DNA of 5,025 bases from JBBSHE01 sp038253325 (GTDB lineage: Bacteria > Actinomycetota > Actinomycetes > Propionibacteriales > Nocardioidaceae), in NCBI GenBank assembly GCA_038253325.1, contig JBBSHE010000088.1, positions 1-5,025 on the forward strand. The letters are read 5' to 3'. Below, one piece after another: positions 1 to 5,025 of this stretch (its first letter is position 1; the number at the start of each line of letters is the position of its first letter). Made by a program: the position numbers and the translations under genes. The notes under the pieces are model-generated. The model was given only the letters and a program-made list of their open reading frames with translations. It was not told the DNA's origin and searched no databases.

Positions 1-90
1 CCACCGCCCACCCCGACACGGCGTGCGATCCGGCAACAACGGCTCCAGACGCGCCCACTCAACATCAGTCAGATCATGACGAGCATGCAT
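1..90 (-). CDS. IS5-family transposase, N-terminal 30 codons only
   Basis: Reading the minus strand from the ATG at 90-88 gives MHARHDLTDVEWARLEPLLP followed by DRTPCRGGRW, running off the window edge. The pattern 'R-H-D-L-T-D-x-E-W-x-x-L-x-P-L-L-P' followed by 'RGGRW' is the typical N-terminus (DUF4096-type helical DNA-binding region) of IS5-family transposases common in actinobacteria. The catalytic DDE part would lie beyond position 1. The gene is divergent from the defence operon and its 5' end points toward it. The start choice rests on similarity to the family N-terminus; a second ATG 12 bases further in is out of frame. Whether the full transposase is intact cannot be seen. Confidence 0.88.
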   Translation of the reverse strand, partial: MHARHDLTDVEWARLEPLLPDRTPCRGGRW

Positions 91-122
91 GAGCAAGATC
101 TACCGCACCCGAACATCAAGAT

Positions 123-137
123 CCCGCAGACACGCCC
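123..137. repeat. Probable terminal inverted repeat of the IS5-family element
   Basis: The plus strand reads CCCGCAGACACGCCC, followed by TAG. Its position, about 35-45 bases upstream of the transposase ATG, and the outward-reading GGGCGTGTCT form fit an IS5/IS427-group terminus. The partner repeat is outside the window, so this is inferred from position and remembered family consensus and not from a matched pair. Confidence 0.5.
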
Positions 138-141
138 TAGC

Positions 142-146
142 AGGAG
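142..146 (+). promoter_or_regulatory. Shine-Dalgarno AGGAG for the 48-codon ORF
   Basis: AGGAG lies 6 bases upstream of the ATG at 153 and only a few bases beyond the inferred IS end. It is the strongest start signal at the head of the operon and supports reading of the small ORF, with ribosomes then able to reinitiate on the overlapping GTG of the next gene. No convincing -35/-10 pair is seen between the IS end and this site, so transcription probably starts inside or beyond the IS. Confidence 0.55.
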
Positions 147-152
147 ATCGGA

Positions 153-299
153 ATGGCCAACGCGGGCGAGGCACCGGACACGGCTACGGCGCTCCGGCAT
201 GCGTTCGTCACATCCCGCGGGAGGCCCGGAGTCGCCGCAGGACCAGACGTGGTCGTCCCTGTGTCCGAGGACATCCGGTGTGGAATTGGAGTGCTGTGA
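153..299 (+). CDS. Small 48-aa ORF of unknown function, coupled to the ATPase gene
   Basis: This ORF reads from ATG 153 to TGA 297-299. It begins MANAGEAPDTATALRHAF and ends EDIRCGIGVL. I do not recognise it, and see no membrane segment, signal peptide or known motif. Support for coding: a well-placed AGGAG, a mostly G/C third codon position, and a stop that overlaps the GTG start of the next gene in a GTGA junction, as at the other two junctions of this operon. The in-frame sequence upstream meets TAG at 138-140, exactly at the inferred IS junction. Two readings are possible: a complete small leader protein, or the C-terminal stub of a larger upstream gene (for example a methyltransferase or accessory gene) cut by the IS. 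The sequence does not decide between them; no cytosine-methyltransferase end motif is convincing. Confidence 0.5.
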   Translation: MANAGEAPDTATALRHAFVTSRGRPGVAAGPDVVVPVSEDIRCGIGVL

Positions 300-1840
300 C
301 TCGGTGGCAATCCGACGAGAACGACGTAATCGGCACGAAGGTGCTCGACCCGGACCCGGGCCTCGTCAAGAGCCTCGGCGCGCACCATAGTCTGGAAAGC
401 GCGATAGCCGATCTGGTCGACAATAGTGTCGATGCTGGCGCACGTACGGTCCTCGTTCGGTTCGTGGTCGACGGCTCCCGACCGACCGGCCTCCTGATCG
501 TCGACAACGGCCGGGGCATGGACGACAGTCGGATCGACGACGCGATGCGACTGGGACGCCAGCGAGACTATGCGCCGGGATCACAAGGCTTCTACGGTCT
601 CGGCTTGAAAGCTGCTTCTTTCAGCCATGCTGACACCCTGACTGTCTGGTCCAAGACGTCGTCCTCGGATAGTTCATGCGGGCGGCGCCTTCGCAAGCTG
701 GATGTTCAACGTGACTACAGCTGCGCGATCATCGATCCGGACGTCATCGCCGAGTCGCTCGTCCAGTTGCTCGCTCTCGTCGATTCGACGGTCGGCACCA
801 TCGTCTCGTGGCGGGACACGACGTTCCCGCGTCCCAGCTCCATGGTCGAGGCCGACAGCTGGCTGGAGAACGCCAAGACATCGGTTCGGATGCATCTGGG
901 TTTGCTCTACCACCGGCTCCTCTCCGACGGGCGTCTCCGCCTGGACATCGACGTGTTCGACACGTCGCTTCAACGTCCCGGTCCGCCCGAGCGTGTTGTC
1001 GCCATCGATCCGTTCGAGTTCTCGGTGGCAGGCGTCGCCGGTTATCCGATCACCGTTCACGCAGTCGTAGATTCTACGACGATTCCTCTGCGGTGTCACA
1101 TCGTCCCACCGAAATCCAGCGGACCTCAATATCGGCTCTACGGCAGGGACGGGGCCGACTCGCAAGGTTTCTTCATCTACCGCAGCGATCGCCTGCTTCA
1201 AGCCGGAGGGTGGAATGACGTGGTGGCCAAGACCCCGGCGAGGGCACTCGCCCGGGTCGCCGTCGACGATTTCGACAGCCTCAGCCCGTACATCCGCATG
1301 AACCCCGAGAAGCGCGGGGTCATCTTCGGTCACGAGTTCGTCGCGGCCGTGGTCCGCGCATCCGATCAGCACGGAACGTCTCCGCCCATCGGTTTCGAGG
1401 ACTACCTTGCCCGTGCCGAGTCCGTTCTGGTCGAATCCCGCCGCCGCCGCCGGGACAGGAGACCGGTCGTGGAGCCGGCGCGGGGGTTCCACGAGGAGAT
1501 CCGCCGGATCGTCAAGTCGGAGATACCGATCAAGATCGACGAGGACCCGGTCGACATCCGTTGGCGGCGGATGCCCGAGGGGAAGCTGTTCGAACTCGAC
1601 CGCGAGACACGCACGATCCATCTGAACCAGCGTTACCGCGAGATGCTCACCGGCGGCCGGACAGGGCTGAGCGACGCTCCGTTGCTGAAGACCTTGATGT
1701 TCCTGTTGACCGAACAGCACTTCACCGGTCAACGCTCGGGACCGCGGGACAAGGACCTCGTGGACATGTGGGACGCGGTACTCGGGGGCGCCGTGCAGTT
1801 GGAGGCCGAGTACCGCAGCCGTGGACGGGGCACCAGATGA
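296..1840 (+). CDS. MORC/MutL-like GHKL ATPase of a restriction-type defence locus
   Basis: This 514-aa protein has an N-terminal GHKL (Hsp90/MutL/histidine-kinase type) ATP-binding domain. The N-box lies in residues 34-49 (ESAIADLVDNSVDAGA, Mg-binding N43), the G1 box is DNGRGM at 70-75, and the G2/lid glycine box is GFYGLGLKAASFS at 98-110. A transducer-like middle region follows to about 375. Then come a basic tract (R382-R386, DRR) and a C-terminal domain (about 395-505) with the family-like KLFELDRETRTIHLN block from 430. This is the prokaryotic MORC-homologue pattern; such ATPases are thought to dimerise on ATP and clamp or remodel DNA for a partner nuclease. The residue at the usual catalytic Glu of the N-box is Asp (D39). 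The GTG at 296 is chosen because it overlaps the previous stop (GTGA), has a weak GGAG 4 bases upstream, and lies 30-odd residues before the ATP domain. The longer frame opening at 89 would run through the IS end. The gene overlaps the next by ATGA. Family call is firm; biochemical role is inferred. Confidence 0.88.
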   Translation: MTRWQSDENDVIGTKVLDPDPGLVKSLGAHHSLESAIADLVDNSVDAGARTVLVRFVVDGSRPTGLLIVDNGRGMDDSRIDDAMRLGRQRDYAPGSQGFYGLGLKAASFSHADTLTVWSKTSSSDSSCGRRLRKLDVQRDYSCAIIDPDVIAESLVQLLALVDSTVGTIVSWRDTTFPRPSSMVEADSWLENAKTSVRMHLGLLYHRLLSDGRLRLDIDVFDTSLQRPGPPERVVAIDPFEFSVAGVAGYPITVHAVVDSTTIPLRCHIVPPKSSGPQYRLYGRDGADSQGFFIYRSDRLLQAGGWNDVVAKTPARALARVAVDDFDSLSPYIRMNPEKRGVIFGHEFVAAVVRASDQHGTSPPIGFEDYLARAESVLVESRRRRRDRRPVVEPARGFHEEIRRIVKSEIPIKIDEDPVDIRWRRMPEGKLFELDRETRTIHLNQRYREMLTGGRTGLSDAPLLKTLMFLLTEQHFTGQRSGPRDKDLVDMWDAVLGGAVQLEAEYRSRGRGTR

Positions 1841-2820
1841 GCACGACGTCGAACCGGCACCTGTCGCGATCGGCGCTGGAGGAGTACCTCGCACTGACCG
1901 CTCCTGCGGCGATCGTGGTGCCGGGCGAGCCGACCTGCCGGATCAGCATCGATCCGGTCCACGGGGAGATCTCGCTGGGGGTGCCTTCATCCGGCGGCGC
2001 ACTGGATCTGACGGAGTTCGAGAACGTCGAGTCGCGACTGGTGATCGACGACGGTCGCAGGTGGTGTGAGGTGTCGTTGAGTTATCACCAGCATCCACAC
2101 GAGGCATATCTGCTGCTCTGCGACGTCGCGGACCTGGTCCAGGAACGTGCCCTCGGCCTCGAGGACGCGGTCCGGTCTGCGCTCAGCACCTTCGAGGAGC
2201 TGATCGCCCGACACAGCAGCCTGAGTGCTGAGCGCCAGCTCGGGCTCTACGGGGAGCTGCTGTTCCTCGAACACTGTCTCAAACTGGCCGATGAACCCGT
2301 TTCCACGGTGGACTTCTGGAAGGGGTTCGCCCCGCACGAGCACGACTTCGTGTTCGCCCACGCCTGCTTCGAGATCAAGACCACCAGATCGGAGAAGCGG
2401 CGTCACCAGATCGGCGGTCTCGAGCAACTCCAACCCCTTCCCGGGGTGCCGCTCTGGTTGGTCTCGATCCAGCTCACCGATTCCACAAGACACGGAGGTC
2501 GCACCCTGTCCAGCCTTGTGGCGGACATCAGAACGATGGCCGGGGCGCTGCGGGCCGAGGTCGAGGCATCTCTCGCGCGCGCCGGTTGGCGCGACCGGGA
2601 CAGCTCCCTCTACGGGGACTCGCTCGCACTGCGTACGGTGCCCTCCGCCTACCCGGTGGACGACCAGTTTCCTGCCCTGACCAGGGCCGCGGTCGCGGAC
2701 GCATGCCCTCGACCCGAACTCATCATCGATGCTGGCTACCGGCTCGACATCACCTCGTTGGTTCCGGGTTCTCCACCCGACCCCGCCACGGGTTTCGTCC
2801 AAGGAGGAAGCACACGATGA
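1837..2820 (+). CDS. PD-(D/E)XK nuclease-fold protein (DUF4420 type)
   Basis: This 327-aa protein has a restriction-endonuclease-fold core in its middle. The helix GLYGELLFLEHCL (residues 136-148) carries E140; after a WKGF block at 161-164 come HDFVF with D170 and then CFEIKTT with E179 and K181. Together these give the E...D...ExK active-site set expected for a metal-dependent DNA nuclease, and all key residues are present. This order and spacing match the DUF4420 'PD-(D/E)XK motif protein' that accompanies MORC-like ATPases. The N-terminal 120 residues are beta-rich and the C-terminal part (about 205-310) probably completes the fold or contacts partners. The start is the ATG at 1837, overlapping the ATPase stop (ATGA); an in-frame extension back to 1561 lies wholly inside the ATPase gene. 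It is the likely DNA-cutting subunit, although whether it cuts phage DNA, and with what specificity, is not visible. Confidence 0.87.
   Translation: MSTTSNRHLSRSALEEYLALTAPAAIVVPGEPTCRISIDPVHGEISLGVPSSGGALDLTEFENVESRLVIDDGRRWCEVSLSYHQHPHEAYLLLCDVADLVQERALGLEDAVRSALSTFEELIARHSSLSAERQLGLYGELLFLEHCLKLADEPVSTVDFWKGFAPHEHDFVFAHACFEIKTTRSEKRRHQIGGLEQLQPLPGVPLWLVSIQLTDSTRHGGRTLSSLVADIRTMAGALRAEVEASLARAGWRDRDSSLYGDSLALRTVPSAYPVDDQFPALTRAAVADACPRPELIIDAGYRLDITSLVPGSPPDPATGFVQGGSTR
2801..2807 (+). promoter_or_regulatory. Strong Shine-Dalgarno AAGGAGG for the Z1 gene
   Basis: AAGGAGG lies 9 bases before the ATG at 2817, inside the 3' end of the nuclease gene (its codons read QGG). It is the best ribosome site in the window and settles the Z1 start at 2817 over the in-frame upstream opening at 2586. 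It also suggests the Z1 protein is initiated independently as well as by ATGA coupling. Confidence 0.85.
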
Positions 2821-4979
2821 CGGTCCCGCCGGAATCCTGGGAGCTCGATCTCGTCTCGGCTGTCGCGGGGCTCCGACCGAAGGGGCCCAACAATCTCCTG
2901 CGCCGGGTCAACATCGACCGTGACGGGGACGAGCGGGTGACCCCGGATGACCTGTTGGCGTTGATCGAGGACCACAACCAGCAGGACAGCGCCGGGGTGC
3001 TGCAGCTCGGGCTGGCGCTGGCGGAGTGGGATTTCGCCCAATCTCCGCCGTGGGACTCCGTTTCCGAGGTGACGCCACCACGTACCGAGCAGCGGCGCGC
3101 GAAGGTCTACCAGCTACTTGGCCTGTCATCGGCGGTGGCGGAGCGGCTCGATGCGGTCGCTCCGGTCGCGAAGATGCGCAACACGATCATCACCACCCGA
3201 TGGGATCCCTGGTACACCGAGGCACGCCGCGCCGAGAAGGCCTTCTATTGGCCGCACTACGAGAAGTACCTGCTCGCCGCCCGAGGTTGGCGCCCAGAGT
3301 CGGTGGCCGCACTCGACATCGCCACCACCGAGGTCGTGCAGCGGCTGTCGGATCCGACCGCCGACGCGCAATACCAGTCCAAGGGCCTTGTCGTCGGCTA
3401 CGTGCAGAGTGGGAAGACGGCCAACTTCACGGGCGTGATCGCGAAGGCGATCGACGCCGGCTACCGGTTGGTCATCGTCATGACCGGAACGATCGAACTG
3501 CTCCGCTCCCAGACCCAACGACGCCTGGACCGCGAGCTCGTCGGCATGGAGAACCTCACCCGCGGGCTCACCGACGGAGCCGACTCGCCCGACGAGTTCG
3601 ACTACGCCGACGACGAGGACTGGCTGCACGAGCAGTTCATCCGCCACGGCGACGACTTCCTGGCCCGAGGGTTCCCAGGGATCGAACGCATGACCCTCCT
3701 CCACGACGACTACAAGCGGCTGAAGCAGGGCCTGACCCGCATGCAGTTCCACCTGCGGGACCGATCCAAGCCGTTCTACGACCCCGAGAACCTCCTGCCG
3801 TCCGACGCACGGCTGCTTGTCGTGAAGAAGAACGGAAGCGTCCTACGAAAGTTGGCCCAGGACCTGATGCCGCTCAAGGACAAGCTCGCCGAGATACCGG
3901 CGCTCATCATCGACGACGAGTCGGACCTGGCGTCGATCAACACGAAAGACCCTCGCAAGACCGCCGAACGGACCGCCATCAACAAGGCCATCGGGGACCT
4001 GCTGAGTCAGCTCAAACGCGCGCAACTCGTGATGTACACCGCGACGCCCTTCGCCAATGTTTTCGTCGACCCGGACGATCCCGCCGACATCTTCCCGAAA
4101 AACTTCATGCTCGCCCTCGACCGTCCGCCGCACTACATGGGCGTCAGAGACTTCCACGACGTCGACTGGAACACCGAGGACGACAAGTCCGACCCCGCGG
4201 TCTCCAACGAGAAGGCCTATGTCCGGGCGGTCGGCCCGCCGGTGGAGCGCGACGGCGAGGAGGGTCGACGAGCCCAGGAGATGACGGCCGCCATCGACTC
4301 GTTCGTCCTCGCCGGCGCGGTGAAGGTGTTCCGTGAGGAAGCCGGAGTCCTCGTCTACCCGCACCACACCATGCTCGTCCACGAATCCATGGAGACCGGA
4401 CTACACCGGGAGCAAGCGGAGCTCGTCCGCGGCGTGTGGGGTCGCGCCGCATACGGGAGACCTCAGTCGCTGCAGCGCCTGCAGCGACTCTGGAACGAGG
4501 ACTACGAACCGGTGTGCCGAGCCCGAGCAGAGGGCCTACCCGTACCCGCAGACTTCGAGCAGCTCATCGCACCGATCGGTGAGGCATGTCGACGGATCCG
4601 CGAGGTCGGGGACCCGGTGCTGGTCGTGAACAGCGATGCGGACATCCAGAGGAATCAACAGTCCCTCGACTTCGACCGCAACAGCGTCTGGCGCATCCTC
4701 GTCGGCGGCGCCAAACTCAGCCGAGGGTTCACTGTCGAAGGCCTCACCGTGTCGTTCTACACGCGAAGAGCACTCCAAGGTGACACCCTGATGCAGGCCG
4801 GGCGATGGTTCGGTTTCCGGCATGGCTACCGCGACCTGGTCCGCCTGTTCATCCGTCGAGATCCTCATGACGCACTCAAGCGGGTCGATCTGTATGAGGC
4901 CTTCGAGGGTAAACATTCAGGTGCCGGTTCCGGCCCTGGTCGGGGCATGATCGGGGCCGCCGTGATGGTTCGGCGGTGA
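2817..4979 (+). CDS. Z1-domain SF2-helicase-like ATPase, C-terminally truncated
   Basis: The reading frame is 720 aa. Seen: Walker A GYVQSGKT at residues 194-201; MTGTIELLRSQ shortly after (motif Ia-like); a DExD box IIDDESD at 364-370 with D367, E368 and D370; a motif III-like MYTATPFANV at 406-415; then the Z1 region with VLVVNSD at 601-607, WRILVGGAKLSRGFTVEGL at 625-643 and QAGRWFGFRHGY at 660-671, which holds the motif VI-type arginine. Z1 proteins are SF2-helicase-like ATPases of MORC/DUF4420 restriction-like loci and are thought to move on or remodel DNA for the nuclease. Family-like sequence runs to DLYEAFE (residue 697). The last 23 residues (GKHSGAGSGPG...) look like translated G-rich DNA. 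Relatives, from memory, run to roughly 900 residues, so about 200 C-terminal residues are probably missing. Motor motifs are intact; function of the shortened protein is doubtful. The start ATG overlaps the nuclease stop (ATGA). Confidence 0.86.
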   Translation: MTVPPESWELDLVSAVAGLRPKGPNNLLRRVNIDRDGDERVTPDDLLALIEDHNQQDSAGVLQLGLALAEWDFAQSPPWDSVSEVTPPRTEQRRAKVYQLLGLSSAVAERLDAVAPVAKMRNTIITTRWDPWYTEARRAEKAFYWPHYEKYLLAARGWRPESVAALDIATTEVVQRLSDPTADAQYQSKGLVVGYVQSGKTANFTGVIAKAIDAGYRLVIVMTGTIELLRSQTQRRLDRELVGMENLTRGLTDGADSPDEFDYADDEDWLHEQFIRHGDDFLARGFPGIERMTLLHDDYKRLKQGLTRMQFHLRDRSKPFYDPENLLPSDARLLVVKKNGSVLRKLAQDLMPLKDKLAEIPALIIDDESDLASINTKDPRKTAERTAINKAIGDLLSQLKRAQLVMYTATPFANVFVDPDDPADIFPKNFMLALDRPPHYMGVRDFHDVDWNTEDDKSDPAVSNEKAYVRAVGPPVERDGEEGRRAQEMTAAIDSFVLAGAVKVFREEAGVLVYPHHTMLVHESMETGLHREQAELVRGVWGRAAYGRPQSLQRLQRLWNEDYEPVCRARAEGLPVPADFEQLIAPIGEACRRIREVGDPVLVVNSDADIQRNQQSLDFDRNSVWRILVGGAKLSRGFTVEGLTVSFYTRRALQGDTLMQAGRWFGFRHGYRDLVRLFIRRDPHDALKRVDLYEAFEGKHSGAGSGPGRGMIGAAVMVRR
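4465..4489 (+). repeat. Perfect 11-bp inverted repeat with 3-base loop inside the Z1 gene
   Basis: AGTCGCTGCAG, loop CGC, then CTGCAGCGACT. It sits in the codons for a QSLQRLQRLW stretch, where LQR is repeated and each copy uses CTGCAG, itself a palindrome. That repetition explains most of the symmetry, so no regulatory role is claimed. There is no U-tract, so it does not look like an intrinsic terminator. Confidence 0.8.
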
Positions 4980-5025
4980 GGGGGTGTCGGGGTTTCGGGC
5001 TCAGGTCGGGGCGAGGGCGGGTGGG
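4908..5025. mobile_element. Putative second mobile-element end or rearranged DNA
   Basis: Family-like Z1 coding sequence stops at about 4907. The next bases, GGTAAACATTCAGGTGCC, open a G-rich stretch with repeated TCGGGG/TCGGGC units (for example TCGGGGC at 4940 and 4951). The Z1 frame closes by chance at TGA 4977-4979; the final 46 bases hold no recognisable gene. The abrupt change within a conserved domain is what an insertion or deletion junction produces, and GGTAAACATTCAG could be a terminal repeat. I cannot name the IS family, see no transposase, and it does not match the IS5-type end at the left of the window. A simple deletion or frameshifted tail remains possible. Confidence 0.4.

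Larger units (their letters stand above)
1..137 (-). mobile_element. End of an IS5-family insertion sequence (partial)
   Basis: This stretch carries the start of an IS5-type transposase on the minus strand plus about 47 bases of its upstream leader, so it is the 5' end of the element facing into the window. The outer boundary is inferred near 137, where the sequence reading outward (reverse complement) begins GGGCGTGTCTGCGGG, a form like the ends of IS427-group IS5 elements as I remember them. The next bases are TAG within a CTAG, compatible with the short TA/TNA-type target duplication of that group. The other end of the element lies outside the window, so neither the inverted repeat pair nor the target duplication can be confirmed. 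Confidence 0.75.

Noticed and set aside
141..170. Residues QEIGMANA read just after the IS end as a possible remnant of a cytosine-methyltransferase 'QIGNAVPP' C-terminal motif
   Set aside because: Only a loose resemblance; the following residues do not fit the motif or the usual end of these enzymes.
89..295. N-terminal extension of the ATPase frame back to an ATG at 89
   Set aside because: It would read through the inferred IS end, has no similarity to the GHKL family, and overlaps the better-supported small ORF; GTG 296 with a GTGA overlap is the natural start.
1561..1836. In-frame upstream extension of the nuclease gene
   Set aside because: It lies entirely within the ATPase coding sequence, and the resulting peptide is arginine-rich and unlike DUF4420; the ATGA start at 1837 fits.
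674..1894. Long minus-strand ORF of about 406 codons opposite the ATPase gene
   Set aside because: It is a typical antisense shadow in high-GC DNA: no recognisable domain, and the opposite strand carries clear GHKL motifs and family-like C-terminal sequence.
1987..2802. Minus-strand ORF of about 271 codons opposite the nuclease gene
   Set aside because: No domain is recognisable and it mirrors the nuclease frame, which has the full E-D-ExK set.
2586..2816. In-frame upstream extension of the Z1 gene
   Set aside because: It overlaps the nuclease gene by over 200 bases, while AAGGAGG sits just before the ATG at 2817.
3026..4336. Plus-strand ORF of about 436 codons overlapping the Z1 gene in another frame
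   Set aside because: The product is an arginine/proline-rich low-complexity string typical of a shifted frame in GC-rich DNA; the Z1 frame holds all helicase motifs.
1..5025. CRISPR arrays, tRNA or rRNA genes, riboswitches and intrinsic terminators
   Set aside because: No regularly spaced repeats, no cloverleaf-like or rRNA-like sequence, and no GC hairpin followed by a T-run was seen on either strand.

Overview
The base composition is strongly GC-rich, third codon positions are mostly G or C, and genes overlap by GTGA and ATGA junctions. This suggests a high-GC actinobacterium (Streptomyces, Nocardia, Rhodococcus or Mycolicibacterium relatives); the genus cannot be fixed from the sequence. 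Almost the whole window is one plus-strand operon, framed at both ends by what look like pieces of mobile elements.

Layout. Positions 1-137 hold the end of an insertion sequence: the first 30 codons of an IS5-family transposase read on the minus strand, followed by the probable element end near 137. After only 15 bases comes a good Shine-Dalgarno and a 48-codon ORF (153-299) of unknown function. Its stop overlaps the GTG start of a GHKL/MORC-like ATPase (296-1840). This overlaps by ATGA a PD-(D/E)XK nuclease-fold protein of the DUF4420 type (1837-2820), which overlaps by ATGA a large Z1-domain, superfamily-II-helicase-like P-loop ATPase (2817-4979). The last gene loses its family-like sequence at about 4907 and ends in 23 unrelated codons. 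From there to 5025 the DNA is G-rich and probably belongs to a second mobile element or a rearrangement. No stretch over 300 bases lacks a gene.

How the genes work together. A MORC/MutL-type ATPase, a restriction-fold nuclease and a Z1 ATPase are the recurrent core of a restriction-like (anti-phage) locus described by comparative genomics of prokaryotic MORC homologues. Such loci usually also carry a DNA cytosine methyltransferase and often an AIPR-family (abortive-infection phage-resistance) protein. Neither is seen here, and both missing positions coincide with the mobile-element junctions. The simplest reading is a tightly coupled defence operon whose head and tail have been cut by insertions, leaving ATPase and nuclease intact and the Z1 protein truncated. 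Alternatively, the window may be a short contig whose ends lie in repeated IS copies, with the missing genes lying beyond the IS copies in the genome.
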